64,000 nt of DNA from Calliopsis andreniformis. Its lineage: Eukaryota > Arthropoda > Insecta > Hymenoptera > Andrenidae. The notes under the pieces were generated by a model. That model had not been told where the DNA came from and did no database searches. It saw only the letters and a program-made list of their open reading frames with translations. Both the position numbers and the translations under genes were made by a program. This document shows positions 35,967 through 50,398 of the stretch, piece after piece (position 1 is the stretch's first letter; every line of letters starts with the position of its first letter). Location of the stretch: NCBI RefSeq assembly GCF_051401765.1, contig NC_135073.1:8990001-9054000 (forward strand), written 5' to 3'.

Positions 35967-36742
35967 ATATCGCTCATTCTCATAGCTAGGCCCGCATCGA
36001 TCCTGCCTATATGCATAACGCTGTACATACGTACACCTATCGATCGCTTCGTTTCGTCTCTCGCTCCTCTCTTCCTTCGCCACTCTTCTTCTGGTCTCTT
36101 CAGGCTGCCACGCCGTCAGGTCTGTTCTCCTCGAACAGGGAAAGACGGAAAGCGCCTTCCCCTTTTCGCCTCCTCGGACTGCACCAGTCTTTGGCGACTC
36201 CTTCGATCCATCTCATCCATCCCTTTTCTATTAATTTCTTTCCCCCTCCGCCCCTTTTCGATGCTTGTCTTTGACTATTCCTGGATGGTTAACGAGCGAC
36301 CCCTTAAGCGACAGAGATCTTCTGTTTGTGGAAATTGAAAGGTCTTTCATCTCGTGGGAAGAGTTCTAATTGTTCCTTGAAAAGTCAGAGGCGGGCAGTA
36401 TGGATCAGGAGTAGGTTGTGTTTCATTGAAGGGGATCTCACTTAATGGGTAATTCCATCAGTCACATTAGAGAGTTGTTAGATGTGTAAAGTGAAGGACA
36501 ATTGGAAGTTTAGATTGAGAAAGCTTTTGACTATATTAATTATTGCATTTTGGACGTTGATGCGAAGTCGATAGGTGTGGTACAATTTATTGCAGATGGT
36601 TTTACACCCTGTATAAACCAAGTGCGATATCTAGTAGGTCACACAAAGAACACTATATAGATAATTTTACTTTTTATACTTAGTATTTTAATCAGTAGAA
36701 CCATTTCAAAACTTGTCTGTCTCTAAGTACCTACAAGTAGAA

Positions 36743-36795
36743 TTTTGTATTTTGCATTTTGCAGTTTGCATTTTGCATTTTCCATTTTGTATTTC
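36743..36795. repeat. Heptamer tandem array (TTTTGCA)n
   Basis: Seven or eight consecutive seven-base units drift between TTTTGCA, TTTTGTA, GTTTGCA and TTTTCCA. A stray TTTTGTG unit follows at about 36817. This looks like an ordinary minisatellite. Confidence 0.85.
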
Positions 36796-39700
36796 TCACC
36801 AAATGGAAATTCGCATTTTGTGTTTCCTGCATATTTAAATTCCCCATAACTCTTCCAAGTCAAACACAAATTTTCAATTCTATGAATACTCCTTTCAGAA
36901 ATGTTGCGTACGTAATGCCTCCATCAGGATGACAATTAGTCAATTTACTTTTTCTTCTGTGTTAGTAGCTCCGGAAACCTGACGGTTGCTACCCGAAAAA
37001 AATCGTGGTCCTCCATTTGCTTAATTGACCCACCACGAAGGCAGAGTTGCGTATATCGCCTGAGTCATTGCTTTTCTGTGGATAGCTGGGCACGTCGAAG
37101 CTGCGGGTCATTGACAGTGACCGCGTGTGAATAACTGTAATCCGTCGTTCCACCGTGCGCGGTGGAACCGGTAAACAAACGCGCGTTAGTGTCTCCCGGC
37201 CAAAATCGTTCGTTTCTACGTCTGGAAACGGTAGTGGGAGCAGGAATTAAGCAAACTTCGCGAGAAGCAGAACTTTCTAAACAGCTTGTACGAGCCTTAT
37301 CGTTCTGGAGTAATCAGGATCGTGATGTCGATCGTTAATCTCTGTTTTCGATGCCAGAATTCGAGTTTGCTAGACGAAGATCTCTCACGAGACGTTCCAA
37401 GCTGTTCCTTTTTAGAGAATAGAAAGAAAATTTTCTTTTGATGCTTTAGAGTACAGTGGGAACCTTTTCGAACATATGTTGTGCCGTTATTGGGGCGGTT
37501 TTAAGGTTTCAAGGGTTCTCGGATCACTTTCTTCGGGTCAACTGATGGGAAATTGTAAATTGTGTAATAATTTGTGATTCATATTTTGTATAGAGACGTA
37601 AAGTATTGATTATAATCCCGCGATTATCCCTCAATTAACCGGAAGAGTATTGTTTTATAAAGTTTTCTACAGGGTTCAAAGGTTCTGCTGCTTACGGAAC
37701 AAAACAGATGTTGCTTTGTTCTTTAGATAACTGTAGTGGGTATATTGACTATTTTAATAATACTTCTTTATTCTCGTTGAATATTCCTGTTACTAGCATT
37801 TTAATCATTCCTTTTGAAGTGCTGTCGTATTCTTTGCTTCTTAATATGTATTCACGAATACGTGTCTTCCTTTTAACCTTTAGTTGGTCTGGTGGGAACA
37901 TTTTATGGCTCTCTCATTTACTGTGAGATCCATTATTCACATTCCATGCTAATTCAGGAAATCTCAAACGAATAATGGTAAAAAAAACTACTAATCCATA
38001 AAATGTAAAAATCTAAGAAGATTTATGTATTTTCCGAGCATTAAATAACACTCAGCAATTTTAATATACCGTCATATCGTAATATTAAGATTAGACTAGC
38101 CGTGGCTTCGAATTTTTCGAATCTCGATTACATATCGAACGCTACTTGTTCCGCGTTCTGAAAGCAATCAAAACGAAGTAAGTTTCACTTTATGGCGCGT
38201 ACCTTCCTGAAAAAGACTAAACAACTCAGGAAAAGGAAATTTCATAATTCCATTAGTACTCCAGCCACTGACTAAACATAGTCGTTTCGCGGTTGCAACG
38301 GTACACGCTGCCTTTGAATACTGCATGTACTCGCCCGTAGACAAGCATTTCCAGGGCACAATAAATGCATCTCCTCTTCCGTTCTCCGCCTGGATCGGCA
38401 GCCGCGACGGAAGCCTTTCGTGGTTATTGAAAATCGTACGAAAAGCGATACGGTCGACCCACGCCCACTCGCAGCGTCCCGATGCGGATTTTCTTCTTGC
38501 TTTTTGTCCTTTTTTTTTCCTCCCCTCTTTAGAGCTCTCGTTTATCCAACTGCGCGCCTTCGCGCACGATCTCGATCGCGTGGGTCGCCTTGCTGGTCCA
38601 TCGATCTCTTCGCCCCCCCGAGCAATAATGGGACCCCTCTTCTGGTACAGTTCGATCGCATTCGATCAGAGTATCTTCCCACGTACCTGCACAGGAATCC
38701 CTGTATAATGTGCGAAACGACAATGAGAGCTAGGGGAGAGTGGACGACCTAACGGTACGATATCGTGTGTCGTCCTGCTAGCAGCGGGAGGCGATCCAAA
38801 AAATCGACCGATTTCGATTTCGGTGGGGAACTGGGAACGACTATATTACAATAGGTTAAAGGAATTCAAAGAATAATTAAAATGATTGAAGTATTTTGAA
38901 ATGGTAGATAAATTAAATACTTAATTGAGGAACTTGACACTCAGACTTTTTATGTCTTCTAGATTTCAATTGGTTTCATTTTTCGTTATTGCACAGAAGC
39001 ACCATTTGTGATTTCCTTCGATTTGAATTTCAATTATTTATCTCGGTATTGAAGCTGGTTGCATGGGTACGCGTTCTTCTTGGAAATGCAGTAGTCTAGA
39101 CAGAAATTAATTTTATTTGCAAGTACCTTACTATGTAATTTAAGAATGTGATTGCAAAGGTTTTAGATGCGCTGTTGAAATATGCTATTGATAGAGTCTA
39201 TTTGAATGGGAAATGAGCTTCAAAATCTAACCTCCAATCTTGTTACATCTAGAAATATAGAGACTCGAATATTTCCCATAAATAACCTTCCCAATGCTAT
39301 GAAGAAACTTTATGAATAATTGCAATGATTATCTCATTCATCGAAATTCGACTAAATATAACAGTTAATAATAATAATTTATTTTGAGTCCACTTAAAAT
39401 AATTTTGTAACTTGAGGAAGCACTCTGCAGTTACCCGATATAGGTTCTTGTTTCTTGTTGCAAACATTTCAGTTGAATCGAACGTTTGAACAGAACATCG
39501 TGCAAGAAGCCACGGAGTTTGGGAAACAGTAGCAGAGTTGCATAATACAATTTTCTCGCTGCATCTACCAGCACAGAATGCATTTAAATGACGTATCGCA
39601 GCGTGATAACGTTTTCGGTGGACAATAAAGAATTTAATATCTATACGCTGCTACTGTCTCTGGTACTTTCTATTATTATGAAGTTCCACGTGAGTGATAG

Positions 39701-42700
39701 ACGCTACGCAATATCTCCAGTCCCACGCCCTTGCGCATTTTCCGGATGTCACACGATACGAGGACGCGAACGTCCGAAATAACACTGAATTTATAGCAGT
39801 ACTGTCTATCACTTTGCTCTGTTCCTCGCAGCGTTCTTCAACGGGACATCGCGTGTCTCGCTTCCAATGATAACGTTTTCATTTCTGGACACCATTCCAA
39901 AGATTTTGAAATAACAGAAGCAACGAAAAGTAAAATACACTCAACAGAAATTTTCGCTGCTAGACCTAAATGTGCAAGAAAATTCACGCGAGGTGCATAT
40001 AAAGTGAGATATATCGAATTTCATACATACGTTCAAAAGCGCCAGAAATTCTTCTCTCCGCATTTTGTTGCGTCTCCTCGCCCTCTTTTTCGAGATCTAT
40101 GTTCTACCTTAAAAAAGACAAGCGACCTTATTTTTAATATAATTCCACACTCCAGTATCCATTTTGTACTTTGTTCAAACAACAAATACTTCCTCTGCTT
40201 TCTACAATATTAAAAAAAATATGCAACAAGGATTCTTATTTTTTGAAAAAGTAAATTAGATTAAAGAACTTTTCATCCAAGGTTTCCTTAGTCAGGAAAT
40301 TAATTCTGCGATTATATTTAGTCCTTTCAATAATTGCCTAATAATTATCAGAACTTATACTGTCGAAAAAATGTAGGTATGCAGATTTCTGTAACTTCTC
40401 CATTTGTACAAAGCATTTCACCATCCACTGCTCAAAAAAGCAGGTACCGTTTTCAGCGAGGTCTTCGACAGTGGAACGAATGGCTCCTCGCTCTTTTGCA
40501 TTCTCGTCGACGAAGTTGCACGCCGGTTCCGTGTCCGCGTGTTAATTCAGATCGTGGCGGCCGAACAACGGCCGAACTTCTTTATATTCGACGCTGCCTC
40601 TGGACTTCTGATTAGCGTTAAAGGTGCTGGCCAATGGGTACACCTTCCTGGCGAGCACATAACGCCTATAGGCGTCATCCCTGCCGATCGATCCTCTCCA
40701 AGATCGATTGTGTCGCGGCAAGTGCGTGCGCCGCCCTGCGACCCTCGTCGCTCGTCGCTAGAAAAGTGGTTAACGTCATGCAAAAAGGCTCGAGTGTCTC
40801 GATTACATATGCAGGAAGAGAAAGAAGAGTTCTCTAAAAATCACAGGAAAAGTTAGAGTTGAAGGAAGTCTTTCCTACTCTAGTTCAAAGTTCAAACAAG
40901 GTGTGTCCTCCTAAAGCAAAAGTTGAAGGAGTAATCTTTGACGCGGAACTTTCACGGAGAGTTGGTTAATGACTGGCAGACGTTGGTTGTTCGTTTAATT
41001 CTCATGAATTCTGAGTTTCGAATGAGAAATTTCCACTCGAAGAATCGTTGCTCGAAGGATTGTGTCGGTTTGAAAAGGCTCGGAAATTTGAAGGGAAATT
41101 TCGTCGAAGGATATAGCATCATCGTTTTCATAGCGTCTTAGAGCGACGTCACGCGCCTTTCATTAACCAAGGAAACGTGATACTTCTGTCAGCAATGATG
41201 TAAAAAGGCTCTATGGTTCTATTTACAGCGAGCCGTAGGACATTTGCATTCGCGGCTGAAAGCCCTCGCTTCTTCCGCTCTCTAGCGTCATTTTTCAGCT
41301 CTTTCTTCCGCATTAAAGAGCCCACGTCTCCGTAAAAAGGGAAGAAGAAAGAGAAAAAAAAAAAAAAATACTTCGCGAGCGTTTACATTCGTCCGAAGTT
41401 AACTTCGCGCTAAATTATAATTCCGGAAAAGTATGGCCGAGGTATGTCCCCATTGCACGCCGCGCCAAGCAATTTTATTCATTCTCTTTTCGCTGCTTCC
41501 GCCTCCCTTCGCCGTCTCGGGTCTGCCTTTTTCTTAAAGGAGCGAACTTGCGTAATATTCGAGCTAAACTTCTTCTATTTAACGTATATTCGTCTATCGT
41601 AATTGAGGTTCCCTTCGCCACGCCACTCACGCCGCGCCGTCTACAGTAATTCATAAAAATTCGAAAAGAATTTTAAATTCATATCAATTTCTCTTAATTA
41701 AAATTGGAAAATTATCTTGATACTATTTGGTATTTATTTTGATACTATTTTAACGTATTAAACAAATTTTGCAGAGTATCAAGGAGGTTAAAAAATTATT
41801 ATATTTGTAGTTTTCTATGTGTTTATTTATTCGGTTCTTTATTTATAATTGTTAATTAGGTAAAGTGTGATAAGTCATAGTAAAATGTTTTTTCCCGTTT
41901 ATTTAAATTTGAAAATTCCAACAACCCTATGCAAAAGGAATAATGACAAGCTCGAGGGGGTGATTGACCTACCCGAACGTGACCCTGTTTATACGAACAG
42001 CCCCTCCTTTTCTTCACGTATATTGCATTACGTTCTCTCGCGAGAAGGCTCTTCACGATGTCGTTCCTTCCCACCCCTTTCTAGGTCCTTCTATCCCTCT
42101 CTCATCGTTCACCGCCATGGGACTATCTTTCTTCTCAAATTTTACAAGTCCCCGCTTGCATCATCGCTCTCTTTAAAAACACAGCTTCCCTTTATAAATA
42201 CCAATTTTTTATTTCCCCTATCCGTGGATGAGATTTCTTCCCTTAAGTTCTTCCGCGCTGAATCGTCGATTCAGTGAAGAATGAGCTCTGTAGATAAAAA
42301 ATGTAAAGAGTCTTTTACAATTTACATTAACTAAAGTTATTTACATTAACTATGAGTACTTTCTTTTTAATAATACACAGTAAAAAATTGTAGAAAAAGC
42401 AATAATAGGATTCTAAACTAAATTTCTCACTCAAAACTGAAACTCATAAACGTGATGCAACACACTTAATTGTGACATTACCAAGGGATGTTTAAAAGGG
42501 TTGAAGAGGAGAGGGTAGAGCGAAGGGGACACGACCTACCCCAATGTGGGTCGATTTAGAATAATTCCTGTCTCCCCTTTGTATCTCATGTCACGTCCTT
42601 AACTTATTCGAAAGTTCGTGCTTCCGTTTTCTCCCAATTTTTCTACCCTTCGACAGCCGTATAAGTTTCCACGATCGTATATTCTTTCCTACCCGCTCGC

Positions 42701-43499
42701 AACATCATCCCGTTTGTTTCCCTTTAAACGTCTTCCTGCTTCTAAAGCTTTTACCGTGTCAAACCCATCACAGAGGATTTTTCATCGGATAAGCTATAAA
42801 ATTCGTTAGCACTGCAAGGATAAAGAGACTTGGAAGTCTTTTTGTTTGGTAGTGCTTCTTTTTAAGTACTATTTTATTGCCAAGTTTAGTAAATTCTCAA
42901 CATAGAATTACTGCTCATGCATAAGAACATAAATTCTTTCCACTGTAATTGAGTTTAAGGTGGTAATAAATAAATTAAGGTTGACCGTGAAGAAAAAAAT
43001 TATTTTGTTTCCACAAAGAGAAATTTGATGAGTCGAGAATGGAAAGTTCTTTCGTTTCATTTTTAACACCACAAAAACGCGTAATAAACGTGTGAAAGAA
43101 ACAGGATGGCCCACCTCAGCCCGATTCTCTCTTTTCAGAATCTTTTCTCCCTTTTGTTGCGGTTGTTTTACATTTACAGACAACGCACAGCATCTCGGTT
43201 CTCCATAGTTCTTTCCCGCTTCACCCCTTTTCTCAAACTCCTTAGAATCCCCAAGTACCCTCTTCCCCATTGTCCCATGACTGTTCTCCTCGTTTTCGCT
43301 CCTTTCCTCCATCACGCCCAAAACGGGTGTAAAAATCCAAATCCAAATGTCAAAATTCTCTCTCAGTCCCTCAAACATGCAACTCCCTCGAGTGCATCTC
43401 TCGTATAGCGAACTCCCTCAAGAGCAGTCTCCACGTCGTTCGAACCTACAGACGCCAGCGATCACGTGGGCCGAAGGAGGGCAGGGGGATGACCTAGCA

Positions 43500-44950
43500 G
43501 CAACCCTTTCCTGTTGACACCGCTCACGATTACTCCAAGCACTATAGTCTGTCCGCGAGTTGTCCAAAAGCACCCCAGCCTTACCACCTATTTTCCACCA
43601 TTTCAAACCTCCCCCGACGGTTCTTTAAGGACAGAATACCCACACGCGCCCCTCCTACCTGTCCCTCCAGGCGGATCTCTGTCTCAGTCTCTCCCTCTTC
43701 GATCCTCCCCGTCCCTTTCGATCCTCTCCCTCCCTCCCCTGTTTGTCGCGTGTATATGTGTCTCCCTATCGCGTCCCACCACCCCACTCCGTACCCTCTC
43801 TGTCGAGCCCTCCTCGCTGCTGCGCTCTCGGCTTTCCCTCTCTTTCTCTCGCGCTCCCTTCGGCCGTGTCGGAGGGAGAGCCGCGGCAGGACCCGAGCGA
43901 GAGGGCGATAGCGGGACGGTGGGGCTGGCTCTCTCCGGTCTTGCGCGACGCGCACCAGTCAACCCGGAGCCACGGTAGCGCAAGTACTGTGCGTTCGTCA
44001 CGTGAAGGGACAGTCGGACAGCACACCAGATCACGGCGCACACGGCCGTCACTCCTTTTACCGGTCTCTCGAAACAAAACGGTCGCAAAGCGGTGAAGTG
44101 CACCCGCGTCGCGTCGCCTTGCGGCGTCCCGTGATCCATTGACCGGTGTCCACCTATCGTCAGCCGCGCATAGAACCACAGTGCACGTTTCCGACCGCGT
44201 GACACCCGCGTCGACGTCCCGACCGCTGTGTCTCGTGTGTCGCGGTACAGCCGAGGGTGCTCGGGGAACAGAGGGTACTAAGGATCCGCGAGTGAAAGGC
44301 GAGTCCAGCCGAGTTCGGTTCCACCCGGGTGGAGAACCGATGGCACGCGAGACCACGGAGCCATCCCCTGCGTCGACTCGATTCGATCGCGCCCTCAGCG
44401 ATCCTCGTGCGTGGCAGGTCGCGGGGATGGGGTCGTGACTGTCCGCGAGTGTCAGTCGACGCCCCGGTCGCCACACGACCGTCGACAACCGGTCGACGCC
44501 GACACCGTCGTCCGTGAATCCTCGCGAACGCTCGGCCCTGTTATCGGCCCCGCTGGGACTGCTCGCCGAGTGGCGGCTCAAGAGAGGGAGAAAAAAAAGT
44601 ATCGACGTTTCTCCGCGCGCTGTGTGCTCTCACCCCCTCGCGTGGCGAACGGATCGCGCGAGAAGCGTGCAGCAACGACCGGTGCGAGGCCGGTTCGCCA
44701 GTGAAAGTGAATGATGCGTCGAGACCATCGGCTTCGACACGCGCGGTGCTATTGTGACGGGGTTGCGTTTCTGTGATAAGGGGAGGATACTCCTGGTGAC
44801 ACGGTCCCACGGCGAGCACTACTCTGTCAACTGGCTGTCGCTGCGAGGGCAACTCGTGCGCTGGTGGGTTCACGTTGACTGTCTATATGGAGTTTCGATC
44901 GTTTCGCTCGGTCCTCAGCGCCGCGGATCGATTTGATCCGTCTTCGAAGT
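43500..44950. promoter_or_regulatory. Largest CpG-rich block; possible promoter or untranslated exon
   Basis: The first part (about 43610-43860) is pyrimidine-rich, then the sequence becomes very CpG-dense to about 44740. All six frames carry long open stretches at once (for example minus 43766-44581 and plus 44139-44438), the expected by-product of high GC. I see no protein motif. A good ATG exon with a phase-1 donor was not found: the ATG frame at 44340 meets only a weak CAG|GTCGCG. Best reading: a CpG-dense promoter, perhaps with an untranslated first exon. Confidence 0.35.
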
Positions 44951-47839
44951 GGATTGCGTACTTTGGCCCCGTGTAGGATTCTATGAAGGGGTTTGTGCTT
45001 CCGATCGGAAATTTTTCTTCGGTATTTGGGACACGGTGATCGAGACGCGCCGTGACATTTCAGATCGTATTTTTAGCGTCGGTTGGATTAAGCTAATGAT
45101 TCGGGATCGGTAGGGTTCTTGTGAGCCTTGCGATCTAATGTTCGAGGTCTGTATAATATTTGATTCGTGTTGGAAGATTCTTTAACTAGGGGAGAAGGAA
45201 TACAGTGATGCAGTAGGGACAATAGAGAGGTTGAAGAAAGAGTCGAGAGGCTGAACTTGTATTCAATGAAGTCTTTCGATTGTAGTGCGTCATGAGTTTA
45301 GGTGTATCGAGATTGGCAAGCGTTTTGGTTCAGTGGTGAGAGATACTTGTGACGACTTATAGTGACTCACAGATTCGTTCAAATGTAGGTATTACTAGTT
45401 ACAGTGTTTGGCGAATTAAGTTATTGTATTAAGAAGATACCACATATAATTTATTTATTATGAAGTGTGTCTTCTACAAGTATTGCATTCTCATGGTATC
45501 CATCAGTTTCTGCCGTGTATAAAATTCTTAACTATTCACTGCACTTTCCTGAATTCGCAGAATCCTGTGCTTGTACCGTGATATATTTTTCTCTCTTGTC
45601 TAGTTTCCTTAATTCAAATTCAAAAACTGAGTTATTTCTAAAGTTCGAGTATGTGAATTTTATAATCCTTCGTGAACAAATTGATGAATAACTGTGTATA
45701 CATCCAAGAGTATCAGGTCTCGAGTACCTCGCTAAATTCCTCCAGCCCACAACACTATTTGCTCTGCCATTGTAAGCTTTCAAATAGCGAGCTTTATTCG
45801 AAGAAAACTGCGAGTTATATCCTGAAGGAAAGCACACGTAGGTTAAAATTTCGAAGCTCCGTCTTTCTTCGGCAATCTCCACTCCCGTTCCCCCTTTTTC
45901 TCCCAATCTTGCTGTTTATTTTCTCTCTACGATTTCGGCGGCCTTTTCATGCGATTGAATGTTCCTCTGTTTTCCTTCCCCTTTTCTCTCTTTCTCCTAT
46001 TCACGATGCTTTTTCGTCCGAGCGTTCATGCGCTCTTTCTCGCGCCACTGTCTTTCGCCCACACTCCCATTTACCTCTCGGTTATGGATATTATTAAGTA
46101 ATACCTACGTTGCGCGCTGCGATATGCTTGTCTGTGCGCGTGCACACATGATACCGCTGCGTGCAACGTGCACTCTCTGCGTATATGCATGCACATTGGC
46201 ACTGCACGTAGACCGAACGGGAAAGCGCGGGTTCTCATCGCGATTTTTCGCTCGCGAAGTCAGTTCGAGATTCCTTTCTTAAATAGTCACGCTTGTTATC
46301 ATGCTTTTTGATCTTGGGAAAGAGTGAACACTCGATTCACTGGTAATTCATTTTCTGTATTTCTTAGGTTGGAGCTACAGATTACCTTCGATTTTTACAC
46401 TGTGTTGTGCTCCTCATAGGGTACTCATTCATTTAGAAATTCAAATTCTAGACCAGGATAGAATATTTCAGTGAGTTCAACCGTGGAGAAGTATAGGGGA
46501 TATTGTGTTTTGATCGAATTCTAAATTAGGCGGCTGTTTTCCTATTCCTGATAAACGTTGGCCCACTTGCTATAGTGCCTGGTGTCGTTAACTTCCGAAA
46601 GACCACAATAACGCGCCACGTGCAGCTAAGTAATTAAAAAAGCATAATTCTGGAGCGCGTTAAAGACTGGAGGGAATACTCGAACTTCTTATCTCTAACG
46701 ATGTCCTCTTTTGATGCAAGCGGAAATACCCACGTGTCGCGACGCGAAACGGAAAGAAACCTGCCTAGAAAGAAACACGAATACTCACGAAGCTTGTCTA
46801 ATATTTTCTTTGCGATATTACTTTAGTGATCTGCACGATTGAAATAGTTGCGTTGATTATTATTGACATTTGATGAAGTTTATTGACACACACATCGTGC
46901 TCGAATTGGTGTGAAAATTCATTGAAATCATTCGCTCGTAACGAGAACGTCTCTAATCTATCCTATGCTCTCGAGTAAAACACGAGTGTGTAATTCTAGG
47001 ATCGTAAAGTGCATCTAAAAACTTTTTGTATCCATCTGCTGTGATACGAAAAGAGGGGAAGAATGGTTCTGTAGAGATTGAAAGTGTGTTCCAATCGTAT
47101 TTCACCTTTCCTGAAGTGATACGTACTTAGTTGTTTTATTGGAAGTTGCTTAAGAAGTAGATCTTTCAAATTATGATGTTTAAAGCAGGATAAGTCTCAT
47201 TAATTTGTTCTAGGTTTTTAATACTAGGACTCTGAATAGTAGTTTGTACCATTTTTTCATGAAAATCGTACTTTTTGTAACAATTTGTCTGACAGTTTAA
47301 AATCGCACAAGTTTTTCGAAACTTTATATTTGTAGTGACTTACAAATTCGTTTACGTGAACATGCTTATAGTATAGACGTGTATACATTCGAATGTTTTA
47401 TCGTAGAAAACTTAGAAAACTGAAAACCACTCTGGTGTGCTTTTTTCTCAATTACTAGTTTCAATATAGAAAGTAAAATACCTCAAAAATTCGAGCCTAC
47501 GAATTTAATAATTCTTCACGACTAAATTCGTAAGCCACTGTTCTTCCATTAATCTCTCCTAAAACCTCCTCCCATAACTGTAATTAATTACAATTAAATT
47601 CCTCTAAACGTAACATCTACCCCACATTAGTAACACTTGAAACAAAGTGTGAACTGGTCACTCGATTACTTCAAAATTACCAAAGACCGCACCATAACTA
47701 TCCATCAAACTCCACCGGCCGCTAAAACTTCAGCAAATTTCGCCACCTGAATACCCCTCTCCCATTTTCAAATCCCTCAGAAACTTTCCCCTCCCCCCTG
47801 TAGCTCATCACCACGCTTCTCGTTCACGCCTAACCAGGC

Positions 47840-48380
47840 CTCATCGAGAGGCTTAACCAGCGTGTACCGTCGAACAAAAGTGCGCCTGGACAAGCGCTCG
47901 GAGGCGGTTGGAGTCGCAGCGCGTTAGAGTCGAGTCACCTGCGAGTCTGTCGGGCAGAGGCAGTAGCGGCAGCGATGCTGTAATAACGCCGGCACGCTCG
48001 TGCCAGAACCAAAGTATACGCTCGGTGTACACGACCTAAATAAGATGCGATGCCCCCCGGGGCGAAAGTAATTCACAGACACATGCGTGCAGCACCGGGG
48101 AACACACGTACAGCACACTGGGGCTCTCTCGGGCTATAGTTCAGCAAGTGCCGCAGGAACGCGTCGAGCGACCGCTTTAGCGCAGCTTCGACCCGCGTTT
48201 TTCGCGTCCAGGTCGCCGTGCATACGCGACGCGGACCCATACGCCGCGATAATTGCGGCCCGCTTAAGTGGAAAGCGTAAAATTAGCAGCGGTTAGGCGA
48301 CACCGCGCAGCAATGCGTCGGACCTCGCGACGCGGACGTCGGGTTCCCTCGGTTCTTCTTGGCCAGGCTGATCAGCCAGC
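47840..48380. promoter_or_regulatory. CpG-rich block
   Basis: A CpG-dense stretch with no recognisable frame or strong splice donor. Its sharp contrast with the AT-rich flanks suggests a regulatory island. Nothing more specific can be seen. Confidence 0.25.
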
Positions 48381-49717
48381 TGCGATTCTAGGATGATGCT
48401 CCTCTCTGCTGGATCTGATCGCCTCCCGTGTTTCCAGGGGCGCCTTGAATGGTTTTGAATTTCTTGGGTCGGATTGGTGGTGCTTCCTGGGCTTTCCAGG
48501 GTACCAGAATTGAAAGTGTACAGTGGGCAGTATAGGTTAAGAGTTTGAGGTCTTGAGAATTTTTAATAAAATTGTGCTGTATGGTATGGTTAACTAGGAA
48601 TCGAAGTTCATCAGCTGTGTTGAAACCTAATTTTTCTATTTTCAGTTTTATGTAGCTTCAAATACATATCTGGGCGTCAGGCCTAGAGTATATTAATTCC
48701 ACTTCTTTCCTGGGTATGATTTAATACACTTTGATTCTGAGGTCTAGTTAGGGCAGTTTTCTAAAAGCATTAATGGAATTCTTGCTTTTCTGAGATGATC
48801 TCAAACTTCTGGTTATATAGAACGTAGTACCTAAAGGAGTAACAGTAGAATAATTGCAAAATGAAGTATGAGGTGGTCGTGAATGAGGAATTGCTTCATT
48901 TTGAGTAGGATGTAATAAAATCAACAGGTAATGTTAATTTGAGTTATAGTGTGCTTAGGAAGCATACTCAGAGTAGACCGTCAGGCATTGCTTACGCCTG
49001 GAAGGCATGTTTGGAGTGTAAGTGTTAGCCGTGTGATAATGAACACATGGATGGGTTGGGAGGATCGTTAGCTAGGGAATGGACGGTTTTCGAGGAGCGT
49101 TTCTATGGCGATTGTTACCCGAAGAATTGATTAGAGTTTTTGTGAGCATGTTCTGGTTCTTGTCTGTCTTTCAGGTTGAAGTTTCCTGCAAGAGTTGAAA
49201 CGAACTGAAGTATTGAAGTTTGTTCTTATTGGAGTTGTAGACTCATGGAGTCGTAGTATCCTCCATGAACTCTTTTAAATCTTCCCTAAAGCTGAGCACA
49301 CTAATCATTGAAAAATGAAAAAGATTAGAAGATAAGAACAGGATTTTCATTATCACAAAAGGAACAAATTTTTAATACAATAATCTCTGCTTAAAATATC
49401 ATAGCAATAAGCTAATGTTCATCCGCTATCTCCTCGTAGTAAAAAGTTCATATGTGTAAAACGATATCCAAAAGAAACTTCTGTTTTATAGAAGATTTCA
49501 CGTATTACGCGTATGGCCAAAAAGAAAGGGAGGTAGATATCTAATCGAGCAAAGGTATTCACGAAAGACTACAAGCCCGCGTGTGCTGAGTCGTGTAAAG
49601 GGTTAACGGTTCATTATCACTCCATTTTATCGATGAGGTGCACTGCATTCCCGTGGAACTCGGAATGATCGACCGGCATTGGGACGAGTGCATATACTAG
49701 GCTATCATGTGTAGATA

Positions 49718-50310
49718 TACAGAGTCTTTCATAAAGGGTGTACAAATGTGACAATTTATTGAAGCATAAAATTGATATAAATTTACAAGTTCATAGTTAT
49801 ATTACAATTCATTGTCTTTTAATACTGATATTTCTACCACAAAGTATTCTACGCTATTATTTCAAATTTATTAACAGTTTGATGTCCAATCGCACCGAAA
49901 CAAAAGCGCAAAGTACCAGCAGTAAATTTCATTTAATCATCTGCTAGCTAGCTTAACTATATCTACGTGTATGACAGCAGCGCAAAAAGTTTCTTCACCG
50001 ACTTTTCTCTTCAGAACTTTAGACACATAATTCATTCTCTATATACCACGCTACTGTTATTCCTCCCAACGCGTTAATAATTCTATATATATAATTGTCA
50101 TGGACTGTCCACCTCAACATCACATACCTTAGTTCCGTCAAAGGTCACTTGACCATTAAGCACACGATTTTATCGCAGCGGTAATAAAACTTTGATCCAC
50201 TGTAGTGACGTCAGCACTCGGAATAACTTGTACGTCACATTTTCCCCCTGGTACAATCACCCCCGATTCATCGTAGAATCTCTCTGGCAATCTTTATGAA
50301 ACACCCTGTA
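49718..50310. mobile_element. 593-bp TIR element, non-autonomous, TA-flanked
   Basis: TACAGAGTCTTTCATAAAG at 49718-49736 and the reverse complement of 50292-50310 (TACAGGGTGTTTCATAAAG) agree at 17 of 19 bases. TA at both tips fits a Tc1/mariner-type target. The longest internal frame is about 69 codons, with no transposase motif. Inside are an inverted nuclear-receptor motif AGGTCACTTGACCA (50142-50155) and a perfect CRE (50206-50213). Confidence 0.65.
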
Positions 50311-50398
50311 CAAGAACCCAAGAGCCACGTATATACATACATGCACGATGAGCGACGTGTACTCGTGGCGAACGATGAGGTCCGCTAGGCGCGCGCGA

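Noticed and set aside
43766..44581. Longest open frame in the window (minus strand, 271 codons)
   Set aside because: Arg/Ser-rich, in CpG-dense DNA where several frames on both strands are open simultaneously, with no motif or family resemblance. Composition explains it.
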